A program made the position numbers and the translations under genes. Source: Gordonia insulae (GTDB lineage: Bacteria > Actinomycetota > Actinomycetes > Mycobacteriales > Mycobacteriaceae). From it: DNA of 64,000 bases. Below are positions 1-9,047 of this stretch, piece after piece. Location of the stretch: the NCBI RefSeq assembly GCF_003855095.1, contig NZ_CP033972.1, forward strand, positions 4,960,001 to 5,024,000. Reading direction: 5' to 3'. The notes beneath the pieces were generated by a model, which saw only the letters and a program-made list of their open reading frames with translations, was not told the DNA's origin and did no database searches. Within the stretch, counting starts at the first letter, position 1, and each line of letters starts with the position of its first letter.

Positions 1-1
1 C

Positions 2-523
2 CGCCCCCTACGAGGCAACCTTGATTCTCGGTTGGGCAAAGTCGCCAGCGGTGAACTCGACGCAGTCGTGGTCGCCAGGGCCGGTCTGGTACGTATCGGC
101 AGAGCCGATGCGGTCACCGAGGCATTCGACCCGGTGGTGTTACTACCGGCACCGGCACAGGGCGCCTTGGCCGTGGAGTGCCGCTCCGACGATGCCGAAC
201 TGGTGAGAATACTCGCCGAGTTGGACGACGCGTCCACACGTGTGGCGATCGACGCCGAGCGATCGGTGCTCGCGGCTCTCGAAGCCGGGTGCACCGCCCC
301 GGTCGGAGCGATCGCCGAGGTGGTCGAGTCGATCGACGACGACGGGCGGATCTTCGCCGAGCTGTCGCTGCGTGCAGCGGTGGCAGCCGAGGACGGATCG
401 GATGTGATCCGGGCTTCGGTGGTGGGACCGGTCGATCGTGCGGAACAGCTCGGTAAGAATCTCGCCGCCGAACTGCTGGAGTTGGGAGCGGGCGAGCTCG
501 TCGACCGCGGTTCGCAAGCCTAG
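2..523 (+). CDS. hemC: Porphobilinogen deaminase (hydroxymethylbilane synthase), C-terminal part
   Basis: Joins four porphobilinogen units into hydroxymethylbilane in cytosolic haem synthesis. The frame is open from the window edge and reads [20 protein letters not shown], the conserved RGN-D-R-LxKL-type block of this family, then [13 protein letters not shown], and then the C-terminal domain. A Cys in the segment [11 protein letters not shown] fits the residue that carries the dipyrromethane cofactor. The N-terminal portion lies outside the window. The next gene is the HemD fusion 111 bases downstream, so this is the start of a hemC-hemD-hemB run. Truncated only by the window edge. Confidence 0.95.
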   Translation, partial: RPLRGNLDSRLGKVASGELDAVVVARAGLVRIGRADAVTEAFDPVVLLPAPAQGALAVECRSDDAELVRILAELDDASTRVAIDAERSVLAALEAGCTAPVGAIAEVVESIDDDGRIFAELSLRAAVAAEDGSDVIRASVVGPVDRAEQLGKNLAAELLELGAGELVDRGSQA

Positions 524-634
524 CGGCGCCTCAGGCGTCCACGGTGAGCGGGTCGTCGACAACGGGCCCACTCACCCGCAACTCCGGCAGCAGAAGGAAC
601 TGCAGCTCCGACAGGGGCAGGAGAGTGCGAACTC

Positions 635-2335
635 ATGAGCCGTACGAAGAAGGTCAATCCGGGGCGGATCCTGTTCGTCGGGTCGGGGCCAGGCGACCCC
701 GACTTGCTGACCGTGCGAGCCCGCAATGTCATCGAGAAGGCCACCACCGCCTACATCGATCCCGATGTGCCGGCGACCGTGGTGTCCATGATCGGCGCCG
801 CGATGCGTGTCGAGGTGGAGAAGTCGTCGCGGTCGACCACACCCGCCAAACCGGCCGCCAAGGCTGTTGCGAGCGCCGATCCCACCTCAGGTGATCCGAG
901 CGCCGACGCGACGACGGCCGCCGATCAGCCCGCCGACGTCGAGGGCGAACAGTCCGACGAGACCTCGGTGGTCCATCCGGCGCTCGGTGATCCCGCCGAG
1001 GTCGCCAAGACCCTCGTCGCCGCCGCGAAGGCGGGCGACGACGTGGTTCGCGTGGTCTCCGGAGATCCGCTGACCACCGACTCCGTTCTCGCCGAGGTCA
1101 ACGCGGTCGCGCGCTCGTCGGTCCAGTTCGAGGTCCTGCCGGGTCTGCCCGCCGCATCGGTGGTGCCCAGCTACGCCGGCATGCCGCTCGGCTCCACCCA
1201 CACCGAGGCCGACGTCCGCGCCGAGGGCGTGGACTGGGCAGCACTGGCGGCCGCACCGGGACCGCTCGTGCTGCACGCCACCGCCGGTCATCTGGCCGAG
1301 ACGGCCAGTGCGCTGACCGAGCACGGCATGGCCCCGCAGACGCCGGTCGCCATCACCGTCAACGGCACCACCTGCGCGCAGCGCACCATCGAGGCGACGC
1401 TGGCGTCGCTCAACGAGCAGGGCAATGCGCTCGTCGGTCCGCTGATCCTGACCATCGGCAAGGTCGTCGGCCATCGCGGCAAGCTCTCCTGGTGGGAGTC
1501 GCGCGCCCTCTACGGCTGGACCGTGCTGGTGCCGCGTACCAAGGACCAGGCCGGCGACATGAGCGAGCGACTGCAGTCGCACGGCGCCATCCCCAAGGAG
1601 GTGCCGACGATCGCCGTCGAGCCGCCGCGGAGCCCGGCCCAGATGGAAAGGGCCGTCAAGGGTTTGGTGGACGGCCGGTACCAGTGGGTGGTCTTCACCT
1701 CCACCAACGCGGTGCGTGCCGTGTGGGAGAAGTTCGCCGAGTTCGGTCTCGACGCGCGCGCCTTCTCGGGCGTCAAGATCGCCTGTGTCGGCGAGGCCAC
1801 CGCGGAGAAGGTCCGGACCTTCGGCATCCAGCCGGAACTGATCCCGTCGGGGGAGCAGAGCTCGCTGGGCCTGCTCGACGACTTCCCGCCGTACGACGAC
1901 GTGTTCGACCCGGTCAATCGAATCCTGTTGCCGCGGGCCGACATCGCCACGGAGACGCTGTCCGAGGGACTGCGTGAGCGCGGGTGGGAGATCGACGACG
2001 TCACCGCCTACCGCACCGTCCGGGCCGCGCCGCCGCCGGCCGAGACGCGCGAGATGATCAAGACCGGTGGCTTCGACGCCGTCTGCTTCACCTCGAGCTC
2101 CACCGTGCGCAACCTGGTCGGCATCGCCGGAAAGCCGCACGCGCGCACCATCGTTGCGTGCATCGGTCCCAAGACTGCCGAGACCGCAACGGAATTCGGG
2201 CTGCGCGTGGACGTGCAGCCGGAGAGCGCATCGGTGTCCGACCTGGTGGATGCGCTGGCCGAGCACGCCGCCCGGCTGCGTGCCGAGGGTGCGTTGCCGC
2301 CGCCGCGCAAGAAGTCGCGTCGCTCGCGGTCGTAG
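635..2335 (+). CDS. hemD: Uroporphyrinogen-III C-methyltransferase / uroporphyrinogen-III synthase fusion
   Basis: Bifunctional 566-residue protein. The N-terminal ~260 residues look like the SAM-dependent tetrapyrrole methylase fold (start of the fold: GRILFVGSGPGDPDLLTVRA). The C-terminal ~270 residues (from LYGWTVLVPRTKDQAGDM) look like HemD, which cyclises hydroxymethylbilane to uroporphyrinogen III. This fusion is the usual actinobacterial arrangement and links haem to sirohaem/corrinoid branches. An Ala/Asp/Pro-rich low-complexity insert at about residues 65-110 interrupts the methylase half and is likely a surface loop. The ATG follows a GGGGCAGGAGAG-type ribosome site. The C-terminus ends in a basic tail (PPRKKSRRSRS). 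Confidence 0.93.
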   Translation: MSRTKKVNPGRILFVGSGPGDPDLLTVRARNVIEKATTAYIDPDVPATVVSMIGAAMRVEVEKSSRSTTPAKPAAKAVASADPTSGDPSADATTAADQPADVEGEQSDETSVVHPALGDPAEVAKTLVAAAKAGDDVVRVVSGDPLTTDSVLAEVNAVARSSVQFEVLPGLPAASVVPSYAGMPLGSTHTEADVRAEGVDWAALAAAPGPLVLHATAGHLAETASALTEHGMAPQTPVAITVNGTTCAQRTIEATLASLNEQGNALVGPLILTIGKVVGHRGKLSWWESRALYGWTVLVPRTKDQAGDMSERLQSHGAIPKEVPTIAVEPPRSPAQMERAVKGLVDGRYQWVVFTSTNAVRAVWEKFAEFGLDARAFSGVKIACVGEATAEKVRTFGIQPELIPSGEQSSLGLLDDFPPYDDVFDPVNRILLPRADIATETLSEGLRERGWEIDDVTAYRTVRAAPPPAETREMIKTGGFDAVCFTSSSTVRNLVGIAGKPHARTIVACIGPKTAETATEFGLRVDVQPESASVSDLVDALAEHAARLRAEGALPPPRKKSRRSRS

Positions 2336-2396
2336 GCGTCCGTTCCCTGAGGAGCGAAGCGTCTCGTAGGGCTCGCAAGCAAAGGAGAATGCGTCC

Positions 2397-3374
2397 ATGG
2401 CACCGGTGATCCGTCCCCGTCGACTGCGGTCCACTCCGGCGTTGCGGCGCCTGGTGGCCGAGACCGTCGTCACGCCACCGGACCTGGTGTTGCCGATGTT
2501 CGTCGCCGACGGGATCGACGCACCGCGCGACATCTCGTCGATGCCCGGCGTCGTCCAGCACACCCTCGACTCCCTGCGGAAGGCCGCCGACGAGGCGGTG
2601 CGCGCGGGGGTCGGCGGCCTGATGCTGTTCGGCGTCCCGGCCCCGGCCGACAAGGACGCGGTCGGCTCGGGCGCCGACGCCGATGACGGCATCCTCAACC
2701 GCGCGTTGCGTGCGCTCGCCGACGATCTCGGCGACTCGACGGTCCTGATGGCCGACACCTGCCTCGACGAGTTCACCGACCACGGCCACTGCGGCGTCAT
2801 CGACAGCCGCGGCCGGGTCGACAACGACGAGACCCTCGAGCGATATGTGTCGATGTCGCTGGCGCAGGCACGCGCGGGCGCGCACCTCTTGGGACCGAGC
2901 GGAATGATGGACGGCCAGGTGGCTGCGATCCGCGCAGGGCTCGACGCGGAGGGCTTCACCGACACCGGCATCCTGGCCTACGCCGCCAAGTACGCGTCGG
3001 CGTTCTACGGGCCGTTCCGTGAGGCCGTCGGGTCGTCGCTACAGGGGGACCGGCGCACGTACCAGCAGGATGCGTCGAATCGGATCGAGGCGCTGCGCGA
3101 GATCCGTCTCGACATCGAGGAGGGCGCCGACCTCGTCATGGTCAAGCCGGCGATGAGCTACCTCGACATCGTCCGCGACGCCGCCGAGATCGCCGACGTC
3201 CCGGTGGCCGCGTACCAGATCAGCGGCGAGTACTCGATGATCACGGCGGCCGCCGAACGAGGCTGGATCGACCGCGACGCGGCCATCCTCGAGTCGCTCA
3301 CCTCGATCAAACGTGCGGGCGCGTCCATCATCCTCACGTACTGGGCAGCCGAGGTCGCCGGCCGGTTGGCCTAG
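2397..3374 (+). CDS. hemB: Delta-aminolevulinic acid dehydratase (porphobilinogen synthase)
   Basis: Condenses two 5-aminolevulinate molecules to porphobilinogen. 325 residues, full length. Both Schiff-base lysines are visible: K198 in [17 protein letters not shown] and K250 in [13 protein letters not shown]. The metal-site segment reads [14 protein letters not shown], with C122 and C132 kept but Asp124 in place of the middle Cys of classic zinc enzymes; to my knowledge this is common in actinobacterial HemB. The ATG at 2397 is preceded by AAAGGAG. It lies 61 bases after hemD, in the same direction. Confidence 0.96.
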   Translation: MAPVIRPRRLRSTPALRRLVAETVVTPPDLVLPMFVADGIDAPRDISSMPGVVQHTLDSLRKAADEAVRAGVGGLMLFGVPAPADKDAVGSGADADDGILNRALRALADDLGDSTVLMADTCLDEFTDHGHCGVIDSRGRVDNDETLERYVSMSLAQARAGAHLLGPSGMMDGQVAAIRAGLDAEGFTDTGILAYAAKYASAFYGPFREAVGSSLQGDRRTYQQDASNRIEALREIRLDIEEGADLVMVKPAMSYLDIVRDAAEIADVPVAAYQISGEYSMITAAAERGWIDRDAAILESLTSIKRAGASIILTYWAAEVAGRLA

Positions 3375-3428
3375 ACCACTGTCGTTCCCTGTCCCTCGGC
3401 GGGGGACCGGACCCGCTCGGCGATTCAC

Positions 3429-3441
3429 TAGGCTGGACCCA
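3429..3441 (+). promoter_or_regulatory. Candidate -10 box for a leaderless transcript
   Basis: TAGGCT at 3429-3434 matches TANNNT and ends six bases before the ATG at 3441, which puts the predicted transcript start on the start codon. No Shine-Dalgarno sequence is present. No clear -35 box. Confidence 0.4.
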
Positions 3442-4166
3442 TGACCGCACCGATCCATCCGGCGCCGGCCGAACCGGGCACCCGACCTGCGCGACCCGAC
3501 GCCGTCACCATCGCAACCGAACTCTGGGTGGTGGTGATCCTCGGTCAGATCGTCGCCTTCATCGGCCAGTACCCGTCGCTGCGCGACGCATGGGAACGCC
3601 AGGTCCGCACACTGCCGGCCGACACCCCGCAACAGCAGGTCGACATGCTGAACTCCGGCGGCACGCTCATCGTGGTGCTCTCGATCTTCGCGGTCGCGCT
3701 GACCGCGATCTCCGCCGGCTTGGTGCTGCTCACCCGCAACGGCTACAACTGGGCGCGCATCGTCGTCGCCGCGATGGGTGTCTTCATCGCGGTCAACCTG
3801 GTGTTCACCTTGTTCGGTGACGTCGAGCCGCGCTGGGCGATGATCCCGATGGTGATCAGCGGGGTGGCCGCCATCGGCGCATCCGTGCTGCTGCTCCGAC
3901 GGGAGAGCGAGAAGTACTGTCGCGAGATGGCCGAGCACCGACGACGTCCTCCGCAGTACCCGACCGGTCCGCCACCCGGATCCCCGCCGTGGCACAACGG
4001 TCAGGGGCACAACGGTCAGGGACAACCCGGTCCTGGATATCACCAGAGTGCGGGGCAGCCGTGGACGTATGGTGACGGACAGAATCAACATCCCGGATAC
4101 CCGCCCCACGGCCCGGCGTCGCCCAACCGTCCGAACGAAGGAAACGAATCACGTGGTGAGTCCTGA
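3441..4166 (+). CDS. Four-helix membrane protein with Pro/Gly/Gln-rich tail
   Basis: 241 residues. Hydrophobic segments lie at about residues 27-45, 72-97, 101-122 and 130-150, followed by a ~80-residue cytosolic-looking tail rich in Pro, Gly, Gln and His with repeated HNGQG units. Function is not recognised. It sits directly after hemB, where mycobacteria also carry small conserved membrane proteins, and overlaps the next gene by 14 bases, so the two are probably co-translated. The start is the only ATG consistent with the predicted leaderless promoter. Confidence 0.8.
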   Translation: MTAPIHPAPAEPGTRPARPDAVTIATELWVVVILGQIVAFIGQYPSLRDAWERQVRTLPADTPQQQVDMLNSGGTLIVVLSIFAVALTAISAGLVLLTRNGYNWARIVVAAMGVFIAVNLVFTLFGDVEPRWAMIPMVISGVAAIGASVLLLRRESEKYCREMAEHRRRPPQYPTGPPPGSPPWHNGQGHNGQGQPGPGYHQSAGQPWTYGDGQNQHPGYPPHGPASPNRPNEGNESRGES

Positions 4167-4581
4167 TCCCGCTCAGCGGCCGAAGCAGGTCGTGTGGGCC
4201 TACCGGTGCTGGACAGTGTCCGGCGGCCTCCTCGCAGCCCTGGGTGTGCTCTTCATCGTGCTCGGGTTCACCACATCCGGCCCGACGCTGCTCCCGGTCG
4301 GGGTCGGATTCATCATCGCCGTCATCGGGGTCGGCTACATCATCCTCGGCAGCAAGGCCTTTGTCGGCGACGTCCGCTGGCGTTCCTCGCTCGCGGCCCT
4401 CACGCTCGTCGTGGTGATCATGTTGCTGGTGGTCAGCTTCGGGATCCCGATCCTGGCGCTCGCGCTCCTGGCGGCGATCGTCGGGCTGTTCGGATCGCTG
4501 CTGGCGTACCGACCCGATGCGGACGCGTGGTACTCGCCGGGTCAACCGGACAAGTCGAAGAAGTCGACGAAGAAGAAGTGA
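4153..4581 (+). CDS. Small conserved membrane protein
   Basis: 142 residues from GTG (4153; a second GTG at 4156 is possible), with GAAGGAAAC about seven bases upstream as ribosome site. Three or four hydrophobic segments (about residues 17-40, 46-65, 78-98, 100-115) and a lysine-rich C-terminus (KSKKSTKKK). It starts inside the end of the preceding membrane protein gene and ends 11 bases before the next, so all three probably form one unit. Longer upstream starts in this frame would run antisense-like through the neighbour and lack a ribosome site. Function unknown. Confidence 0.75.
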   Translation: MVSPDPAQRPKQVVWAYRCWTVSGGLLAALGVLFIVLGFTTSGPTLLPVGVGFIIAVIGVGYIILGSKAFVGDVRWRSSLAALTLVVVIMLLVVSFGIPILALALLAAIVGLFGSLLAYRPDADAWYSPGQPDKSKKSTKKK

Positions 4582-4592
4582 GGTCGCGCGAC

Positions 4593-5255
4593 GTGACCGA
4601 ACCGGACGACTCCCGGCCCGTCGACCCCTCGGCAGACCCCGACGACGAGATCCTGGCCGAAGAGCCAGAGCCAGAGCCAGAGCCAGAGACAGAGCCAGAG
4701 CCAGAGCCGGAGCCAGAACCGGAAGCCGGCGACGATCCGGAGCCCGTACCGCCTGTCGACGAGGGGGAGGTGCTCTTCTACGAGCCCGGCGGCAGTTGGT
4801 GGGTGGTCGCGATCGGACCCGTGCTGATCGGCGCGGTCCTCGCCCTGGAGATCGCGGGGCCGGGACAGGTGCACTGGCCGGTCCTGAGCATCTTCGCGGT
4901 CATCCTGATCGGCTTCTCGTTGGTGCAGGTGTACGCCGCCCGCACCCACGTCAGTGTCCGGCTCACCGAGGCCACCCTGCGCGAGGGCACCAAGACCATC
5001 CCGCTGACGGACATCGCGAAGGTCCTGCCCGCCAACAACGGACCCGAGCACCAGACGTGGGAGAGCGCCCGGGCCATCGGTGAACTGCCCGCGGTGCCGC
5101 GCCGCCGCAAGGGGATCGGGGTGGAACTGGCCGACGGCACCGTCGTGCAGGCGTGGGCCCGCGACGTCGAGCGATTCCGCCGCGAGCTCACCGAAGCGCA
5201 TCAGGCAGTGCAGATGGGTCTGCCGCCACGCGGACGGTCCGACGCCGACGGATAA
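4593..5255 (+). CDS. Membrane protein with acidic Glu-Pro repeat N-terminus (DUF3093-like)
   Basis: 220 residues from GTG. Residues ~23-50 are a run of Glu-Pro pairs encoded by a hexanucleotide tandem repeat. A FYEPGGSWW segment follows, then two membrane helices (about 70-87 and 92-110), then a soluble ~100-residue C-terminal domain with beta-rich texture (VSVRLTEATLREGTKTIPL). This architecture resembles the DUF3093 family (two helices, then a PH-like domain), but the assignment is tentative. It ends 33 bases before the convergent acyl-CoA oxidase gene. Confidence 0.7.
   Translation: MTEPDDSRPVDPSADPDDEILAEEPEPEPEPETEPEPEPEPEPEAGDDPEPVPPVDEGEVLFYEPGGSWWVVAIGPVLIGAVLALEIAGPGQVHWPVLSIFAVILIGFSLVQVYAARTHVSVRLTEATLREGTKTIPLTDIAKVLPANNGPEHQTWESARAIGELPAVPRRRKGIGVELADGTVVQAWARDVERFRRELTEAHQAVQMGLPPRGRSDADG
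4662..4724 (+). repeat. Hexanucleotide tandem repeat (GAGCCA units) coding Glu-Pro
   Basis: About ten imperfect copies of GAGCCA in frame with the DUF3093-like gene. Unit changes would add or remove Glu-Pro pairs without shifting the frame. Confidence 0.85.
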
Positions 5256-5288
5256 GGGTCGACGGCCGGGTCGGTGTCCGTCCGGGCC

Positions 5289-7325
5289 TCAGGCGTGCTC
5301 GAGCATCGGCGCGGCGAGCAGTTTCTCCGGCACCCCGAATGCGTCGACCAGGCTGCGCGCGTGCGGTCGCAGCTCCTGGCACAGCTCGTTCACGCCGCGG
5401 CGGACGGCCTTGGCCCGCTCCACCGACACCTGCCGGTGCATCAGGAACCACGCCATGTCGTCCTCGAGCGCCGAGTAGACGAACAGGTCGCACACCTTGC
5501 CGAGAAGCTCGGCCGCCGAACGGGAATCGCAGTCGTTGATGGCCTGGATGAATGATTCGAGCACCACCCGCTCGGTGTGCGCCTGACCGGCCTTGAGCAG
5601 GTGGTCCTGGGCGTTGTTGAACACCTTGAACGCGTCGTTGCCATCGTCGAGCGCCACCCGCAGCCGTTGCGCGCACGTCCGGATGAGGTGATTCTCCCGA
5701 TTGCGGAACAGCCGGATCTGGGTGCCGCGGTTGGTCAGGTTCGACTTCTCGGTGTCCTCGTCGGAGCCCTCGAGCAGTGTCTGGACCACCTGGCGCACCG
5801 CGGTCTTCTCCACGACGACGTCGCGCGCCATCCCGACGACGAATCGCACCCACCCGGCCGTCGTCAGTCCCTGCACGTCGTCGGAGTAGGCGGAGAGCAA
5901 TTCCTTGCCGACCAACTGCGTCAACACCGTGTTGTCACCCTCGAAGGTGGTGAACACGTCGATGTCGCCACGCATGATCGAGAGCTGGTTCTCGTCCAGA
6001 TAGCCTGCGCCACCACACGCTTCGCGGCACACGTTGATGGTGTTCGACGCATGCCAGGTGGCGTAGGCCTTGATGCCCGCGGCGTCGCTCTCGAGCTGCC
6101 GTTGGCGTCCGGCGTCGGAGTCGTCGGGGGCGGCGGACTGCACCTCGTGCAGCTCGCTGGTGAGTTCGTTCTGCGCGCACGCGATGGCGTACGACTTGGC
6201 GATGAGTGGCAACAGCTTTCGCTGGTGGGCAATGTAGTCCATGACGACGATCTCGTCGGTCGCGTCGGGGGCCTCGAACTGCTTGCGGATCAGCCCGTAA
6301 CGAGTGGCCAAGGTCAGCGCCTTGCGTCCGGCCGCCCCGGCTGTCGCCGCGACGCTGATCCGTCCGCGGATCAGGGTGCCGAGCATCGTGAAGAACCGAC
6401 GGTTCGGGTTCTCGATCGGGGAGGTGTAGGTGCCGTCGGCCTCGACGTCGGCGTAGCGGTTGAGGAGATTCTCGGCCGGTACACGGACCTGATCGAACAT
6501 GATCCGGCCGTTGTCGACGCCGGCCAGTCCGCCTTTGTAACCGCAGTCGCTGGTGGTGACGCCGGGCAGGTCGTTGCCGTCGGCGTCGCGGATCGGCACC
6601 ACAAAGCAGTGCACCCCGCGGCTCGACGGCTCCTCGCCGGGCCCGGCGGTGATCAGCTGTGCGAAGACGGCGGCCACCGTGGCATGCTGCCCGGCTCCGC
6701 CGATGTAGTCCTTGCGCGCCGACGGCGACGGCGAGTCGATCACGAACTCCTGGGTCGCGGGGTCGTAGGTGGCCGTGGTCTCCAGCGCCTGGACGTTCGA
6801 TCCGTGGCCGGTCTCGGTCATCGCGAAACAGCCGAGCAGGTCGAGGTTGATGATGTCGGTGACGTAGCGGTCGTGGTGTCGCGCGGTGCCCAGGTTCTCC
6901 ACCGCGCCACCGAACAGACCCCACTGCACGCCGGACTTCACCATCAACGACAGGTCGGCGTAGCCGAGCATCTCGATCGCGGTGATGGACGCGCCGATGT
7001 CGCCGGTGCCGCCGTGGTCGGTGGCGAATCCCGCTGCGGCGAAGCCGTTCTGGGCGAGTTCGCGCATCTCCTCGAGCATGCGTGCGCGCGCCTCGTCGAG
7101 TGTGCGCGACGGATCGGGCAGGAGATCCGCGCGGTCGGCGTTCTCGCGGACGGTGTCGCGAGTGGACCGCCACCGACCGTCGAGCACGAAGCGAAGGTTC
7201 TCGACGAGCAGGGCTCGCTCATCCGCGCTCAGATCGTCGGTCGGCGGGGTGACGGCCTCGGGATCGTCGGTGACCCCGGCCTCCGCGGCAGTGGGCGTTT
7301 CCGGACTCTCGATGGGAGTTGCCAT
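5289..7325 (-). CDS. Acyl-CoA dehydrogenase/oxidase family flavoprotein
   Basis: 678 residues, longer than ordinary acyl-CoA dehydrogenases (~390) and close to acyl-CoA oxidases. The middle domain has LLGCFAMTETGHGSNVQ, a flavin/substrate-binding block typical of ACOX proteins. The C-terminal half has GGAGYLDENQLSIMRGD and FTTFEGDNTVLTQLVGKEL, where the Glu of FEGDNT is the expected catalytic base. Role: first oxidation of an acyl-CoA to the 2-enoyl-CoA, with electrons passed to O2 or ETF (not decidable here). The Glu/Thr-rich first 30 residues are probably disordered. It is 108 bases downstream of the XRE-cupin gene, so it may have its own promoter. Confidence 0.88.
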   Translation of the reverse strand: MATPIESPETPTAAEAGVTDDPEAVTPPTDDLSADERALLVENLRFVLDGRWRSTRDTVRENADRADLLPDPSRTLDEARARMLEEMRELAQNGFAAAGFATDHGGTGDIGASITAIEMLGYADLSLMVKSGVQWGLFGGAVENLGTARHHDRYVTDIINLDLLGCFAMTETGHGSNVQALETTATYDPATQEFVIDSPSPSARKDYIGGAGQHATVAAVFAQLITAGPGEEPSSRGVHCFVVPIRDADGNDLPGVTTSDCGYKGGLAGVDNGRIMFDQVRVPAENLLNRYADVEADGTYTSPIENPNRRFFTMLGTLIRGRISVAATAGAAGRKALTLATRYGLIRKQFEAPDATDEIVVMDYIAHQRKLLPLIAKSYAIACAQNELTSELHEVQSAAPDDSDAGRQRQLESDAAGIKAYATWHASNTINVCREACGGAGYLDENQLSIMRGDIDVFTTFEGDNTVLTQLVGKELLSAYSDDVQGLTTAGWVRFVVGMARDVVVEKTAVRQVVQTLLEGSDEDTEKSNLTNRGTQIRLFRNRENHLIRTCAQRLRVALDDGNDAFKVFNNAQDHLLKAGQAHTERVVLESFIQAINDCDSRSAAELLGKVCDLFVYSALEDDMAWFLMHRQVSVERAKAVRRGVNELCQELRPHARSLVDAFGVPEKLLAAPMLEHA

Positions 7326-7433
7326 GCCTCCACGTTACGTACTGGATCGTCGCGAGTTGAGCGGTTTGTGGCGGCTGCTACGGGTGGTCGGTGGTGTCGG
7401 ATCGATCACCTTCGGCCCACCCTCCCGCCGTGG

Positions 7434-8057
7434 CTACCGGACCGGCGCGTTGTGCGCAAAGGTGACCCACACCGCCTGCGCTGCGACTTCATGCGGGTTG
7501 GACACACGATGCGGCACCGACGAGTCGAAGGTGATCGAGTCCCCTCGTGAGATGGTGTGGATCACCTCGCCGAGCTCGATCACCAGCGTCCCGCTCAGCA
7601 CGTAACCGGTTTCGCGGCCGCGGTGGCGGATGAACTCGGTGGAGTCGGAGGTCCGGGCGCCAGGTGGATAGTCGACGACAAGTACTTCGGTGTGCGATTC
7701 GTCCGGGGGATTGATCTGCTTCCAGACGACACCGTCTTCGAGGGCGATCTCTGTGTGATCTCCGGTCCGGCTGACGAGAACCGAACCGACTTCCACGTCC
7801 ACGCCCCCACCGAACACCTCGTCGAGCGGCACATCGAGGAACTCGACGAGATCGTAGAGCCTCTTCATCGTCGGCTGGGTCTTGCCGTTCTCGATCTGGC
7901 TGAGCGCGCTCGCCGAGATCCCGACTGCCGACGCCACCTGCTGCAGGGTGAGTGCACGGGCGCGTCGGGCCACGCGCAAGGCGGCGCCCAGCGGAGCGGG
8001 ATTCTCTCGTCCACCATCGGTCGGTTGGTTTTCCACCCCCTCATTCAACCGCTCCAC
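7434..8057 (-). CDS. XRE-family regulator with C-terminal cupin domain
   Basis: 207 residues. A helix-turn-helix at about 24-80 (LGAALRVARRARALTLQQVA, SALSQIENGKTQPTMKRLYD) is followed by a cupin sensor at ~110-195 (YPPGARTSDSTEFIRHRGRE, IELGEVIHTISRGDSITFDS). Such regulators commonly sense a pathway metabolite through the cupin. The GTG start lies three bases after the stop of the 2OG-oxygenase gene, so it is the last gene of the five-gene operon and probably regulates it. A palindrome in front of the operon is the natural candidate operator. An internal GTG seven codons on is an alternative start. Confidence 0.88.
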   Translation of the reverse strand: MERLNEGVENQPTDGGRENPAPLGAALRVARRARALTLQQVASAVGISASALSQIENGKTQPTMKRLYDLVEFLDVPLDEVFGGGVDVEVGSVLVSRTGDHTEIALEDGVVWKQINPPDESHTEVLVVDYPPGARTSDSTEFIRHRGRETGYVLSGTLVIELGEVIHTISRGDSITFDSSVPHRVSNPHEVAAQAVWVTFAHNAPVR

Positions 8058-8060
8058 TGC

Positions 8061-9041
8061 TCACGACACGGCAGTCATCGATCGCCGTGTCTTCTCCAGG
8101 TAGTTCTGACCGGACGTGATCGGCGGATACTTGGGTGCTGCGCCGTCGGTCACGCACGTGGGGATGGCCGCGATCTCCGCGTCCGGGGCGGGCTGATGGA
8201 AGTACGGAATCGACAGGCGGCGTTCACCGAGTGAAGCGACCGGCGGGTGTGCCACCCGATGCAGAGTCGACACCCATCGGTCGTTTGTCCAACGCGCCAT
8301 GAGGTCACCGATGTTGACCACGAACGACCCCGGAATGTCGGGCACCGGAAGCCACGCGCCATTCTGGCGCACCTGCAGACCGCTCGGTCGTTCGTCGCGA
8401 TACAGGATTGTCAGGCTCCCGTAGTCGGTGTGCGCACCGAGACGCACGGAACCCGGTGCGGGCGGAGCGTCGGCCGGCGGATAGCCGTTCGCGAACAGGA
8501 CCGAACAATGATCGGCGCAGGTGGAGTGGAAGTACTCCTCATCGAGGTCGAGACCCAGCGCAAAGCCGCGTAGCAGGACGTTGCCCACGGCTTCCAGAGC
8601 CGTGTAGTAGTTCTGCCAGGTGCTCCGGAAATCGTTCGGCGCGTGCGGCCAGATGTTGCGATGATCGAACACGCCGGTGCCGGACAGCTCCGACCGCCCG
8701 GCGGCGAAGTATTCGACGTAGTCGCGTTCGCCCGACCCGCCGTCCGATGCGGCCAGGGAGCGTGCTCGGGCCGGTATGAAACCTCGGCTGATCTCGGGGG
8801 CCGGCTGTCGACTCCGGTCCTTGACCGAGTCGGGAAGTCCGAAGAACTCCTCGGTGACGTCGTGCATGGCAGCGATGAGGTCGTCATCGACCCCGTGGCC
8901 GACGATGACCAGAAAGCCGACTCGACGGTTGGCCTCATCGATGCGCTGCCCGATCTCGAGCCGTCGACGTGCCGAACCCTCACGGAGGGAGCTGATGTCG
9001 ATGACGGGAATATCTGCGGTCTGGGTGACTGTGCTCTGCAC
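8061..9041 (-). CDS. 2-oxoglutarate/Fe(II)-dependent oxygenase, isopenicillin N synthase-like
   Basis: 326 residues from GTG. N-terminal DIOX_N-type region (IPVIDISSLREG, VGFLVIVGHGVDDDLI). The jelly-roll core keeps the iron facial triad, H204-x-D206 (LGAHTDYGSLTIL) and H261 (STLHRVAHP), and the RLS motif (RRLSIPYFHQP) for the co-substrate carboxylate. Expected reaction: O2-dependent hydroxylation or oxidative ring/bond cleavage of a small molecule, probably with 2-oxoglutarate. The substrate is unknown. Six bases separate it from the NTF2-like gene, and an NCS1 permease and a racemase share the operon, suggesting an imported N-heterocycle or its breakdown product as substrate. Confidence 0.88.
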   Translation of the reverse strand: MQSTVTQTADIPVIDISSLREGSARRRLEIGQRIDEANRRVGFLVIVGHGVDDDLIAAMHDVTEEFFGLPDSVKDRSRQPAPEISRGFIPARARSLAASDGGSGERDYVEYFAAGRSELSGTGVFDHRNIWPHAPNDFRSTWQNYYTALEAVGNVLLRGFALGLDLDEEYFHSTCADHCSVLFANGYPPADAPPAPGSVRLGAHTDYGSLTILYRDERPSGLQVRQNGAWLPVPDIPGSFVVNIGDLMARWTNDRWVSTLHRVAHPPVASLGERRLSIPYFHQPAPDAEIAAIPTCVTDGAAPKYPPITSGQNYLEKTRRSMTAVS

Positions 9042-9047
9042 GGTATC

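Noticed and set aside
887..2971. 694-residue minus-strand open frame
   Set aside because: Antisense shadow of hemD and hemB; composition is Arg/Gly/Asp-rich noise and no family motif is seen.
4662..4724. CRISPR-like repeat
   Set aside because: Units are six bases with no spacers and lie in frame inside a gene.
5577..7550. 657-residue plus-strand open frame
   Set aside because: Antisense to the acyl-CoA oxidase-like gene, which has clear catalytic motifs; GC-rich codon bias opens such frames.
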